DNA from: an uncultured Flavobacteriaceae bacterium
GTDB lineage: Bacteria; Bacteroidota; Bacteroidia; Flavobacteriales; Flavobacteriaceae
DNA length: 42,111 bases
Assembly: GCA_937901915.1 (NCBI GenBank)
Contig: CALGUD010000095.1
Location: 1-42,111 of the forward strand
Direction of reading: 5' to 3'
Numbering within the stretch: position 1 is the stretch's first letter; each line of letters begins with the position of its first letter. This document shows, one piece after another, positions 16,134 to 24,640 of this stretch. The notes beneath the pieces are model-generated. The model was not told the DNA's origin. It was given only the letters and a program-made list of their open reading frames with translations, and searched no databases. Position numbers and translations under genes: made by a program.

Positions 16134-17840
16134 ATGAAAACGTTTAATTTAAAATATTTAAAATCGGACTTAAGATCAGGGCTTGTAGTTTTTTTAGTTG
16201 CTTTACCTTTATGTTTGGGTATTGCCTTGGCCAGTGGGGCACCTTTATTTTCAGGAATTATCTCCGGAATTATTGGTGGTATAGTAGTAGGTACTTTAAG
16301 TAACTCCCAATTGAGTGTTTCGGGGCCGGCGGCAGGGTTAACAGCTATTGTGCTTGCTGCAATTTCAACCCTTGGCTCATTTGAGGTATTTTTGCTTGCT
16401 GGTTTTTTGGCCGGTATAATCCAGTTAATACTTGGATACCTTAAAGCAGGTGTTGTATCAAACTACTTGCCTTCTAATGTAATAGAAGGAATGCTGGCTG
16501 CAATAGGGATTATTATAATATTAACCCAATTGCCTCATGCGATCGGGTTTGATCAAAGGCATGAAGGAGACTATTTTTATGTGGACAATGAAGGAAAAAA
16601 TGCTTTATTCACAACTATTACTGATGCTGTAAATTATGCACATCCCGGAGCTATATTGGTTTTTCTGGCATCTTTATTGGTTTTAATAGCCTATACAAAA
16701 GTCCCTTTTCTGCAAAAGATTAAAATTATACCAGGAGCTTTGGTAGCCGTTGTAATCGGAGTTCTAATAAATGAAGTTTTTAGTTTATCAGCTACAAGCT
16801 TATCTATTGGAGAAAATCATCTTGTGAGTCTTCCGGTTGCGGACAGTTTTGCGGGTTTTTTGTCGCAATTTAGTTTTCCTGACTTTTCTCAAATAGCAAA
16901 TACAGATGTATGGGTAGTAGCATTTACAATAGCTGCTGTTGCAAGTATAGAAACATTGCTTTGTATTGAGGCGGCTGATAAATTAGATCCTTTAAAACGA
17001 TATACGAACACTAATACAGAGTTAAAAGCTCAGGGAGTTGGTAACATGTTAAGTGGTTTAATTGGAGGTTTACCAATGACCTCTGTAATTGTAAGAACTT
17101 CAGCCAATATTAATTCTGGAGGAAAGACAAAAATTGCAGCAGTATCACATGGTATATTTTTATTGGCAGCCGTTGTAACAATCCCTTTTTTCTTAAATAA
17201 AATACCTTTGGCGTCACTAGCTGCAGTGTTGATAATGATTGGATTTAAGCTCGCCAGCCCAAAAGTGTTTGTACATATGTGGAAAAACAGCAAAAAGTTT
17301 CAATTTATACCATTTGTAGTTACCATTGTTGCTATTGTGATGACAGACCTTTTAAAAGGTGTTGGAATTGGGCTGGCAGTCAGTGTGTATTTTATTCTGA
17401 GAGGTAACATTAAACTTGCATATTTTTTCAAAAGGGATGAGCATCAAGAAGGTGAGACCATACATATTGAATTGGCCCAGGAAGTATCTTTCCTAAACAA
17501 GGCCGCAATAAAACAGACCCTTTCTCATTTACCTGAAAATAGTGAAGTTGTTATAGATGCTTCAAACACAGTTTATATAGATCATGATGTGTTACAATTA
17601 ATTAAGGATTTCAGGGATTTCGGATCAAAAGAAAAGAATGTAAGTGTAGAACTGGTTGGCTTCAGAAAAGAATACAAGATTGAAAATTCAACAACACACG
17701 TAACCTCTATATTATCTGATAATGACCATCCTGTATCACCTACTACTGTTAAAAATGGTACAAAAGTTCCTTCCGGGATATTAATAGTAGAAGAATTGAG
17801 TGTAATAAGAAATCATAAGAAAGGAAAGTTAGCTGTTTAA
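16134..17840 (+). CDS. SulP-family anion (bicarbonate/sulfate) transporter with STAS domain
   Basis: I chose the ATG at 16134 (568 residues); a TTG at 16119 would add five residues and the family usually begins just before the LKSDLRSGLVVFLVALPL block. About 10-14 membrane helices follow the SulP pattern: SGAPLFSGIISGIIGG, SVSGPAAGLTAIVL, and an ETLLCIEAADKLDP loop. The cytosolic C-terminus is a STAS domain (about 440-540, EVVIDASNTVYIDHD). The Bacteroidota branch is close to BicA-like bicarbonate carriers, but sulfate or other anions cannot be excluded. Its placement after the two-component system, USP-like gene and repeat array suggests the regulator controls it. A strong terminator follows. 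Confidence 0.92.
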   Translation: MKTFNLKYLKSDLRSGLVVFLVALPLCLGIALASGAPLFSGIISGIIGGIVVGTLSNSQLSVSGPAAGLTAIVLAAISTLGSFEVFLLAGFLAGIIQLILGYLKAGVVSNYLPSNVIEGMLAAIGIIIILTQLPHAIGFDQRHEGDYFYVDNEGKNALFTTITDAVNYAHPGAILVFLASLLVLIAYTKVPFLQKIKIIPGALVAVVIGVLINEVFSLSATSLSIGENHLVSLPVADSFAGFLSQFSFPDFSQIANTDVWVVAFTIAAVASIETLLCIEAADKLDPLKRYTNTNTELKAQGVGNMLSGLIGGLPMTSVIVRTSANINSGGKTKIAAVSHGIFLLAAVVTIPFFLNKIPLASLAAVLIMIGFKLASPKVFVHMWKNSKKFQFIPFVVTIVAIVMTDLLKGVGIGLAVSVYFILRGNIKLAYFFKRDEHQEGETIHIELAQEVSFLNKAAIKQTLSHLPENSEVVIDASNTVYIDHDVLQLIKDFRDFGSKEKNVSVELVGFRKEYKIENSTTHVTSILSDNDHPVSPTTVKNGTKVPSGILIVEELSVIRNHKKGKLAV

Positions 17841-17868
17841 AAATAGTTATATATAAAAAAATCTCATA

Positions 17869-17918
17869 TCGGGAAGAATTTAATATGGATTAGCCGTATT
17901 ATTTCTTCCCGATTTTTA
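17869..17918 (+). terminator. Rho-independent terminator of sulP
   Basis: An 11-bp perfect stem (ATCGGGAAGAA at 17869-17879, complement at 17904-17914) continues after a small internal loop with a 5-bp inner stem (17882-17886 with 17898-17902) and is followed by a T-run. A-rich DNA before the stem would let it act on the other strand as well, toward the convergent mnmE gene. Confidence 0.85.
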
Positions 17919-17982
17919 TGTATTAAGACTTTTTTTTAAAGAAATAAGAAAATCACTATACTTTTGATGTTTCTTGTAGTAG

Positions 17983-19404
17983 TTACTTCCCGATACAAAA
18001 ATTAGCAAAAATATTTCCCAGAAGGTCATCACTGGATATTTCTCCGGTGATTTCACCAAAATGATACAGTGCCTGCCGGATGTCTATTGCCAGTAAATCA
18101 CCAGGGATGTCAGAATCAATTCCCTGCTGTACTTTTTCAATCTCTTCTAAAGCTTTTAACAGAGAGTCATAATGGCGTGTATTGGTAATGATGGTTTCAT
18201 TATTGCGTAATGCACCTGTATTTACAAATTCAAGAAGCCTGTTTTGTAATTCTTCAACCCCAAAACCTGTTTTAGCTGAAAGTAGTTGGAGTGTTGACCC
18301 TTCGACTGCGCTCAGGGAGACATTTAGTTTTTTGAGTTCTTCTTCCTGAATCCTGTCAATCTTATTGGCAACAATAATAAGCGGTTTTTGCGGATACTTA
18401 TTCTTTATCTTCTCTATTTCTAAAAGAACCTTATTAAATTCTCCCCCTTGGGGGGAGATGCCGAAGGCAGAGGGGGCATCAAACATGTAAATCACAACTT
18501 GTGCCTGCTCAATCTTCTCAAAAGTCTTTTTTATTCCCATACCCTCAACCACATCTGTGGTATCCCTTATACCGGCCGTATCTATAAACCGGAAACCGAT
18601 ACCGCCAATGGATATTTCATCTTCAATGGTATCGCGGGTAGTACCTGCAATTTCACTTACTATGGCCCGTTCTTCATTCAGCAATGCATTAAGCAGGGTC
18701 GATTTACCCACATTGGGCTCACCTACAATGGCAACCGGAATACCGTTTTTAATCACATTTCCAACGGCAAAAGAGTCAATCAGTCTTTTTAAAACCTTTT
18801 GAATTTTACTTAATAGTTCTTTAAATTGATCCCTGTCTGCAAATTCCACATCCTCTTCAGCAAAATCGAGTTCAAGTTCTATAAGGGAAGCGAAATTTAA
18901 GAGTTCCTCTCTTAGAGTGGCTATTTCATTGCTAAACCCGCCACGCATTTGCTGCATAGCTATCTGATGGGAAGCTGCGTTATCGCTCGCTATCAGATCG
19001 GCAACGGCCTCTGCCTGGCTTAAATCCAGTTTACCGTTTAAAAACGCACGTAGGGTGAATTCCCCGGCATTGGCCATCCGGCACCCGTTCCTTAAAAATA
19101 ATTGAATGATCTCCTGTTGAATATATGGTGACCCATGACACGAAATTTCTATGGTATTTTCACCGGAGTAGGAGTGAGGGCCCTTAAAAACAGACACCAG
19201 GACTTCATCAATAATCCTGTTTCCGTCTGCAATATGTCCCAGGTGTATTGTATGACTTTTTTGTTTTGTAAGATCTTTTTTTCGGATGGACTTAAAAAAC
19301 GGCGCAGCAATATCTATCACATCTTTTCCGGAAATACGTATGATTGCAATTGCGCCTGCACCCGATGGTGTAGCTAAAGCTATTATATTGTCTTGTAGCA
19401 ACAT
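17983..19404 (-). CDS. mnmE: tRNA modification GTPase MnmE (TrmE)
   Basis: MnmE works with MnmG to add the carboxymethylaminomethyl group at U34 of certain tRNAs. The N-terminal folate-binding domain, helical domain and inserted Ras-like G domain are all present: P-loop GEPNVGKS (about 228-235), G2 AGTTRDT, G3 DTAG, G4 NKID (about 347-350), G5 SAKTG, and the essential C-terminal CIGK. I place the start at the ATG at 19404; a GTG at 19407 is one codon earlier. At 473 residues it is longer than usual because two interspersed repeats are translated inside the G domain, giving PSAFGISPQGGEF after FDA (about 310-323) and VSLSAVEGS (about 362-370), between G3 and G5. All catalytic motifs are intact, so it is probably functional. 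Confidence 0.96.
   Translation of the reverse strand: MLLQDNIIALATPSGAGAIAIIRISGKDVIDIAAPFFKSIRKKDLTKQKSHTIHLGHIADGNRIIDEVLVSVFKGPHSYSGENTIEISCHGSPYIQQEIIQLFLRNGCRMANAGEFTLRAFLNGKLDLSQAEAVADLIASDNAASHQIAMQQMRGGFSNEIATLREELLNFASLIELELDFAEEDVEFADRDQFKELLSKIQKVLKRLIDSFAVGNVIKNGIPVAIVGEPNVGKSTLLNALLNEERAIVSEIAGTTRDTIEDEISIGGIGFRFIDTAGIRDTTDVVEGMGIKKTFEKIEQAQVVIYMFDAPSAFGISPQGGEFNKVLLEIEKIKNKYPQKPLIIVANKIDRIQEEELKKLNVSLSAVEGSTLQLLSAKTGFGVEELQNRLLEFVNTGALRNNETIITNTRHYDSLLKALEEIEKVQQGIDSDIPGDLLAIDIRQALYHFGEITGEISSDDLLGNIFANFCIGK
18298..18321. repeat. Short interspersed repeat inside mnmE
   Basis: CCCTTCGACTGCGCTCAGGG plus a few bases is a short repeat that I recognise as widespread in Bacteroidota genomes, usually between genes. 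Here it lies in the coding region and is read on the - strand as SLSAVEGS, just before the G5 motif of MnmE. The GC content is well above the surroundings. Confidence 0.6.
18441..18478. repeat. Palindromic interspersed repeat inside mnmE
   Basis: A 38-base GC-rich element: hairpin CTCCCCC-TT-GGGGGGAG, second hairpin TGCC-GAA-GGCA, then closing strand GAGGGGG that could also pair with the first arm. The same three-part layout occurs at 30105, 37621 and 40147 in intergenic DNA. Here it is read on the - strand as part of the G domain without breaking the frame. Confidence 0.7.
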
Positions 19405-19421
19405 CACTTATTTGTTTGGTG

Positions 19422-19429
19422 CAAAAATA
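19422..19429 (-). promoter_or_regulatory. Candidate -7 box of the mnmE promoter
   Basis: TATTTTTG on the - strand fits TAnnTTTG and lies 17 bases before the mnmE ATG, a typical leader distance. No clear -33 TTG is visible. Confidence 0.35.
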
Positions 19430-19547
19430 CTAAATCCTGAGTGCTTAGAAATGATTTCCTTTTTAAAACTATATTCTTAAAAGAATGAGAGAGAAAAAAC
19501 ATATATATTTTATTAATTTAGCCGGAACAATCAATTTAATCGTTTCA

Positions 19548-20180
19548 ATGAAGTTATCAGTAATCATTCTCTTGTCATTTCTTTTAGTAAATTTTTCTTT
19601 CAGCCAGGAATTTCAGAATAATACTGTTGTTTTAGACTATGAACAACTTTTAAATGAGATAGATAATGATACACTTATTAAGCAAAGAACCGCCAGGTAT
19701 GAATGTTCTGAAGATTTTTTTGGAGAAGTCAATTTTTTCTATAAAAAAGATTCATTAAGATTAATCAAACACATTTTTAAGCAAGGTTTTTACGAAGATT
19801 ATACCATTGAAAATTATTATATTAAAGGAGATAGTTTGCTATTGCAAACAGTATTTACTGAAATAACCCATCTCAACACGAATAATTATCAGAGTAATAA
19901 TGGAAGTTATGTGAGCTCGGTAGAAAAATTCCTGGAACTTATAGAAGAACGAAGAGTGATAAAGAGTTCTAATTCTGAAATGGATTGTTATCAAAGGAGT
20001 TATGGTAGAAAAGTGTCAGAATGGGACCAGGATTATTTTAATACTTTAGAATTCAGTAAAGTTACATGCTACGATAACTTAGAAGAAGTTACCGATAAAT
20101 TTAAACTGCTACGTAAAGCTGAGCGTAAATTTTTGCAGCCATCCCACAAGAGCTTACCATGTATATTTTATATCTGGTAG
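19548..20180 (+). CDS. Secreted hypothetical protein
   Basis: I chose the ATG at 19548 (210 residues) because it begins a clean signal peptide (MKLSVIILL to FSFSQ, about 20 residues); an upstream ATG at 19485 would place 21 polar and mixed residues in front of it. The mature protein is rich in aromatic and charged residues, has paired Cys (ECSED, MDCYQR, VTCYD, LPCIF), and short beta-strand-like segments (GEVNFFYKKDSLRLIKHIF, then YYIKGDSLLLQTVF), as in many small periplasmic proteins of Bacteroidota. I do not recognise a family. It is divergent from mnmE and followed after 113 bases by a DUF4870-type gene. Confidence 0.7.
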   Translation: MKLSVIILLSFLLVNFSFSQEFQNNTVVLDYEQLLNEIDNDTLIKQRTARYECSEDFFGEVNFFYKKDSLRLIKHIFKQGFYEDYTIENYYIKGDSLLLQTVFTEITHLNTNNYQSNNGSYVSSVEKFLELIEERRVIKSSNSEMDCYQRSYGRKVSEWDQDYFNTLEFSKVTCYDNLEEVTDKFKLLRKAERKFLQPSHKSLPCIFYIW

Positions 20181-20293
20181 ATTTATAAATACCAGCTCTT
20201 CTGGATAATACAGTAAAACAAAAGAATAATAATTTATCTTTTACTGTAACAAAAGTTTCAAAAGCTCGTCTTATTAATATATCAATCAATCAA

Positions 20294-20644
20294 ATGAATG
20301 AACACATGAGAAATGACAACAAGCTTTTAGCAGTTACTCACTTAAGTCAATTGCTCGATTATGTTACGGGATTTGGTGGACTCATAGTACCGCTTATACT
20401 TTGGGCATCACAAAAAGACAAGGTGTATGCAATGGATGAGCACGGAAAAGCAATTCTTAACTTTCAGTTGAGTGTTCTTATTTACTGTCTTATTAGTATC
20501 CCGCTCATATTCTTGTTGGGATTAGGTATTATTCTACTGATTGGAGTAGCTATTATAGCTTTTGTTTTTCCGATAGTAAATGCAATAAAAGCTACAAATG
20601 GAGAAATTCCTTATTACCCTTTGAGTATAAATATTATAAAATAA
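20294..20644 (+). CDS. DUF4870-type small membrane protein
   Basis: This 116-residue protein has the DUF4870 pattern: an N-terminal amphipathic helix (LLAVTHLSQLLDYV), a first membrane segment with GFGGLIVPLILWASQKDK, the DEHGKAILNFQLS block, and two hydrophobic helices (SVLIYCLISIPLIFLLG, IILLIGVAIIAFVFPI), ending in IKATNGE..YPL. A second ATG four codons in (20306) is an alternative start. Function of the family is unknown; such proteins are common single genes in Bacteroidota. A strong terminator follows. Confidence 0.85.
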   Translation: MNEHMRNDNKLLAVTHLSQLLDYVTGFGGLIVPLILWASQKDKVYAMDEHGKAILNFQLSVLIYCLISIPLIFLLGLGIILLIGVAIIAFVFPIVNAIKATNGEIPYYPLSINIIK

Positions 20645-20722
20645 TAGTTCTTACCCAAAATAGCTCCCTTTTTTAAGGGATCACAGAGTATTTAAATTGG
20701 TTAGTTAGTTAATGTTAAATGC

Positions 20723-20764
20723 GAGAACCCCTTAGTTTATTAGAAACTAAGGGGTTCTCTTTTG
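20723..20764 (+). terminator. Perfect 16-bp hairpin terminator
   Basis: GAGAACCCCTTAGTTT (20723-20738) pairs perfectly with 20744-20759 over a 5-base loop and is followed by a short T-run. It separates the DUF4870 gene from the convergent dnaN and may serve both. Confidence 0.85.
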
Positions 20765-20794
20765 GTTAGGTTAGTTGGTTTTGTGTATATTGAT

Positions 20795-21913
20795 TTAATT
20801 ATTTAGCATTACCGGCATAACAAGCATCGTTACAAACTCTCCTTCATCCAATCCGTCTACCGGGGTTAAAATACCTGCACGGTTCGGTAAACTCATTTCA
20901 AGGGATACCTGGTCTGATGTTAAATTGTTAAGCATCTCCAGCAAGAACCTTGAGTTAAACCCAATTTGCATATCATCACCCTGATAATCGCAAGTAAGCC
21001 TTTCTTCTGCTTTGTTACTGTAATCTATATCCTCAGCCGAAATATTTAGTTCCGCACCCGCAATTTTTAAACGAATCTGGTGCGTTGTTTTATTCGAGAA
21101 TATGGAAACCCTTCGGACCGAACTCAAAAACGGATTTCTGTCTATAGAGAGTTTATTCGGGTTTTCTTTTGGAATTACTGCTTCATAATTGGGATATTTG
21201 CCATCTATAAGCCTGCAAATTAGTTCAATATTATCAAAAGTAAATTTAGCATTACTGTCATTATATTCTATTGTAACTTCACTTTCACTGGCTGCAAGGA
21301 TCCCTTTTAATAAATTTAAAGGTTTTTTAGGCATAATAAATTCTGCCACCTGGGAAGCTTTTACATCAGTACGCTGATATTTAACCAGTTTATGGGCATC
21401 AGTTGCTACAAAAGTGAGGCCTTCAGTAGAAAATTGAAAAAATACTCCACTCATTACGGGCCTTAAATCATCATTACCTGCAGCAAAAATAGTTTTACTG
21501 ATAGCAGTGGCGAGGATGTCACCAATTAGAATTGTAGAACTGGGATCAGTAAGTTCAACAGCTTTTGGAAATTCTGCGCCATCAGCATATGCCAAAGCAT
21601 ACTTACCGTGATTGGAACTTATTTCCACCGTATTATTATCTTCAACAACAAAAGTTAAAGGTTGCTCCGGAAATGTTTTTAATATATCTAACAACAAACG
21701 TGCCGGAACAGCTACGTTTCCCTGGGAAGATGAATCTACATCTAATATAGCATTCATAGTAGTTTCAAGGTCTGAAGCCGAAACTGTAAGCTTGCCGTTT
21801 TCCAGTTCAAATAAAAAGTTATCTAAAATAGGGAGAGTATTACTGTTATTTATTACACCACCCAATACCTGGAGATGTTTTAACAAATAAGAACTTGATA
21901 TGATAAATTTCAC
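20795..21913 (-). CDS. dnaN: DNA polymerase III sliding clamp (beta subunit)
   Basis: This 372-residue protein is the beta clamp, which encircles DNA and tethers polymerase. The start is a GTG at 21913, since the protein from there matches the usual family N-terminus (MKFIISSSYLLKHLQVLGGV). Three clamp domains are recognisable; typical blocks include NTLPILDNFLF, FVATDAHKLV and the C-terminal LVMPVMLNN. The gene lies downstream of gldFG on the same strand, the order seen in other Flavobacteriia, rather than next to dnaA. A leader of about 216 bases separates it from gldFG, with a TATATTTG box on the - strand at 22083-22090 as a possible own promoter. Confidence 0.96.
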   Translation of the reverse strand: MKFIISSSYLLKHLQVLGGVINNSNTLPILDNFLFELENGKLTVSASDLETTMNAILDVDSSSQGNVAVPARLLLDILKTFPEQPLTFVVEDNNTVEISSNHGKYALAYADGAEFPKAVELTDPSSTILIGDILATAISKTIFAAGNDDLRPVMSGVFFQFSTEGLTFVATDAHKLVKYQRTDVKASQVAEFIMPKKPLNLLKGILAASESEVTIEYNDSNAKFTFDNIELICRLIDGKYPNYEAVIPKENPNKLSIDRNPFLSSVRRVSIFSNKTTHQIRLKIAGAELNISAEDIDYSNKAEERLTCDYQGDDMQIGFNSRFLLEMLNNLTSDQVSLEMSLPNRAGILTPVDGLDEGEFVTMLVMPVMLNN

Positions 21914-22082
21914 TTGCTTATATATTTTTGATTAGTGAATAAATGAGTCATAAATTATACATTGTTAAGAGAAAACAATACGCTATCAATTTATCTTTGT
22001 TCATTTATGTAAATCTGTTTCCCCTGAACTTAAATTATCATTTCAATATGTAACAGGTTCGCTGACTCAATTATGGTAATTA

Positions 22083-22090
22083 CAAATATA
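22083..22090 (-). promoter_or_regulatory. Possible dnaN promoter -7 box
   Basis: TATATTTG on the - strand matches TAnnTTTG in the gap between gldFG and dnaN. It would give a leader of about 160 bases. No matching -33 element at the usual spacing was found, so this is weak. Confidence 0.28.
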
Positions 22091-22129
22091 TTTTAAATGC
22101 AGTTTTTAACGAAAATAACTTATCAACAT

Positions 22130-24514
22130 TTAAATAGCGTATTTCTTTTTCCTGAGATAGCTAAAAATGAATCCAAAGACAGCCATGAGAATTATCGGAA
22201 GCCCTATATTTACAGTTATCCAGAAACTTCGGTCACGGGCAACTTTTTGTTTATCCAAAAAAGCAATTGAAATTTCTTTGGATCGAATGTTTATAAGTCC
22301 GGTATCGTCCAGCAGGTAATTAACGCAATTAAGCAGGAATTCTTTGTTTCCGTAAAAATTATTTGTCCATTTATCATACCCCAACTCTAAAGGATTTCCA
22401 TTGCTGATTTGATTTTTTATCAGGTCTCCGTCAGCAATAACAATTATTTTTGAAGCAAGTCCTTCTTCTTTTATATTTTTTAAATTGAAAGGTTTTACCC
22501 TGTTTTTATATACAGAAGTAAATGCTCCTTCAAGAAGTACCGCTAGAGGCTGTAACCCGTTATTGTAAGTCTCCTTATCCGGTTGATTGTTAATAATATC
22601 CAGGTTAATTTCTGCGGGAGTGCTAACTGTTTTAGAAAGTGGTGAAGAGGTGAGCAGTATCGTTTTATCAATGTTGTTAGCCAGTGTATCTATGCTGTTG
22701 GTAAACTCGAACCGCAGGGCCTCGATGTTATTATTTACCGGATGGTCATTTTTACTGAAAACCATAGGGGAGTATACCCATGGAACCGGATCGTATTGTA
22801 CCTCATTTCCCTCTCCTGTAGCCAGGACAATCTGTGTGAAATACAAATCATTTACAAGTACTGGATTGATCCTCACCCCATATTTAAAAAGCAAATCCCT
22901 TAAATTAAGTTCCCGGGGTAAGGCAAATGCCCTGCCCGCTTCGTTAAAAAGGCTATCTATCTCTACTGCCACCTGGTCAATAAGCCAGAGTGATTTACCT
23001 CCGTTCATGGTAAACTGGTCTAAAACCATTTTTTCTTCATCTGTAAAAGCTTCAGTGGGTTTTGCGATAATGGCAAGATCAAAATTATTAAGGTCTGAAA
23101 GTACTTTTTTCGGATCAGAAGCAACCGAATCCAGTGTCATTGGAGCAATATTATAATAATCGCGCAAGGTGGTTAAAAAATCTGCTATTTCAATATCCGG
23201 TAATTCCCCATTACCCTTTAAAACTGCTATTTTCTTTTTTTCTTTCAACGTTAACTTTGTAAAGGCATCGGCAAAGGCATACTCCAGTTGTTGAACAGAA
23301 TTATTAACTTTTTCTTCTATAGTGAGGCCTATTTTGTTTTTAAGGAGTGATACCGGAACCGTTTTATCACCGGAACTTACCATGGCCCATGGAAACACCA
23401 GTTCTTGTGACACCTTAGCGCTTTCTTCTACTGTAACATTTACAGGGGTTAGGCCCAGTTGTTGTAACATATTAATATCATCTTCACGGCTATTCTCATC
23501 TTCCAACGGATCCACAAAAGAGAATTTTACGTTGTTATTTACAGACGCGAATTCTTCCAGGATCTGTTTTGTTTCAACCTGTAGTTTTTTGAATTCAGAG
23601 GGAAAGTTACCTTCCAGCAGCACATCAATAATAATAGGTTTATCCATATTTCTTATCGTGTTTTTTGCTGCTTCCGAAAGTGTATAGCGCTTATCCTGGG
23701 TAAGATCGAAGCGATCATATAAAAAAGTATTAATGATTAACAACCCTATGATAATTAAAGTGGCTTTAATAACCAGTTTCACATTTTTCTTGTCTTTTTT
23801 AAGCGAAAATAAGGTCAGGACAATAAAAAAAGCAGTAATACTTAAAAAGTAGATAATATCCCTTGTATCAATAACACCCCTTCCAATACTGTCAAAATGT
23901 GATTTCATCCCAAGGTCGGTTATGAATAAACCCATTTCACCCAATGACGTTAATCCTGATAAACCTTCAAAACCATAATAAAATAAAAAACAGATAACTA
24001 CCGCTATAATAAAAGATACAATTTGATTTTCAGAGAGTGAGGAAGAAAAAACACCTATGGAAGTATATGCCAGAATCAGGAACAGTAATCCGAAGTATGC
24101 CCCTAATGTACTACCGAAATCAAGATTACCTGTCGGGTTTCCGAGTTGGTAAACTGTAATAACATATAGTAGTGTTGGTATAATAGCTATAATAACTAAA
24201 AGAACGCTCCCCAGGTATTTCCCCAGAACAATTTGTAAATAACTAATGGGTTTGGTAAACAGGAGTTCAAGCGTGCCTTGCTTTTTTTCTTCGGAAAAGC
24301 ATTTCATGGTTACTGCCGGGACAAGAAAGATCAGTATCCATGGAGCCAGTTCAAAAAATGCAGCCAAATCTGCAAAACCGTTATCAAAAATGTTGAAGTT
24401 ACCTTTAAAAACCCAAAGAAATAAGCCGTTTAATATGAGGAATACCCCAATAACCAGGTATCCGACCGGTGAGGTAAAAAAACTACTTATTTCTCGCTTT
24501 AAAATTGAAATCAT
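22130..24514 (-). CDS. GldF-GldG fusion, gliding-motility ABC transporter permease and auxiliary protein
   Basis: The 794-residue protein is GldF (residues 1 to about 240) joined to GldG (about 245-794). The GldF part has six membrane helices and the ABC-2 permease blocks (MISILKREISSFFTSPVGYL, MKCFSEEKKQGTLELLFTKP). The GldG part starts with its own membrane helix (VIKATLIIIGLLIINTFLY), then YDRFDLTQDKRYTLS, a large periplasmic domain, and a C-terminal helix followed by RKKKYAI. In Flavobacterium johnsoniae, as I recall, gldF and gldG are separate genes of about 241 and 560 codons; here no stop or restart separates them. The ATPase GldA is not in view. The complex is needed for gliding motility. 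Confidence 0.9.
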   Translation of the reverse strand: MISILKREISSFFTSPVGYLVIGVFLILNGLFLWVFKGNFNIFDNGFADLAAFFELAPWILIFLVPAVTMKCFSEEKKQGTLELLFTKPISYLQIVLGKYLGSVLLVIIAIIPTLLYVITVYQLGNPTGNLDFGSTLGAYFGLLFLILAYTSIGVFSSSLSENQIVSFIIAVVICFLFYYGFEGLSGLTSLGEMGLFITDLGMKSHFDSIGRGVIDTRDIIYFLSITAFFIVLTLFSLKKDKKNVKLVIKATLIIIGLLIINTFLYDRFDLTQDKRYTLSEAAKNTIRNMDKPIIIDVLLEGNFPSEFKKLQVETKQILEEFASVNNNVKFSFVDPLEDENSREDDINMLQQLGLTPVNVTVEESAKVSQELVFPWAMVSSGDKTVPVSLLKNKIGLTIEEKVNNSVQQLEYAFADAFTKLTLKEKKKIAVLKGNGELPDIEIADFLTTLRDYYNIAPMTLDSVASDPKKVLSDLNNFDLAIIAKPTEAFTDEEKMVLDQFTMNGGKSLWLIDQVAVEIDSLFNEAGRAFALPRELNLRDLLFKYGVRINPVLVNDLYFTQIVLATGEGNEVQYDPVPWVYSPMVFSKNDHPVNNNIEALRFEFTNSIDTLANNIDKTILLTSSPLSKTVSTPAEINLDIINNQPDKETYNNGLQPLAVLLEGAFTSVYKNRVKPFNLKNIKEEGLASKIIVIADGDLIKNQISNGNPLELGYDKWTNNFYGNKEFLLNCVNYLLDDTGLINIRSKEISIAFLDKQKVARDRSFWITVNIGLPIILMAVFGFIFSYLRKKKYAI

Positions 24515-24587
24515 ATTGTTATAACGGACAAAAGTAAGTAAAGTTTTAATTTAATTCCATCCTGAACGGCTTTATAAAAAACAAAAA

Positions 24588-24620
24588 AAGCACATATTTT
24601 GTGAAAAGAATATGTGCTTT
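24588..24620 (-). terminator. Terminator of the protease operon
   Basis: A 12-bp perfect stem (24588-24599 with 24609-24620) and 9-base loop. On the - strand it is followed by a run of Ts (24581-24590 complement), 20 bases after the protease stop. A textbook intrinsic terminator. Confidence 0.88.
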
Positions 24621-24640
24621 GGAATTTAATTTATTTACTC

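Noticed and set aside
20659..20676. CTCCC..GGGA hairpin after the DUF4870 gene as another interspersed repeat
   Set aside because: It lacks the second hairpin and closing strand; the strong hairpin at 20723 explains termination.
22587..23687. Long plus-strand ORFs over gldFG
   Set aside because: Ser/Leu-rich shadow frames opposite a well-supported gene.
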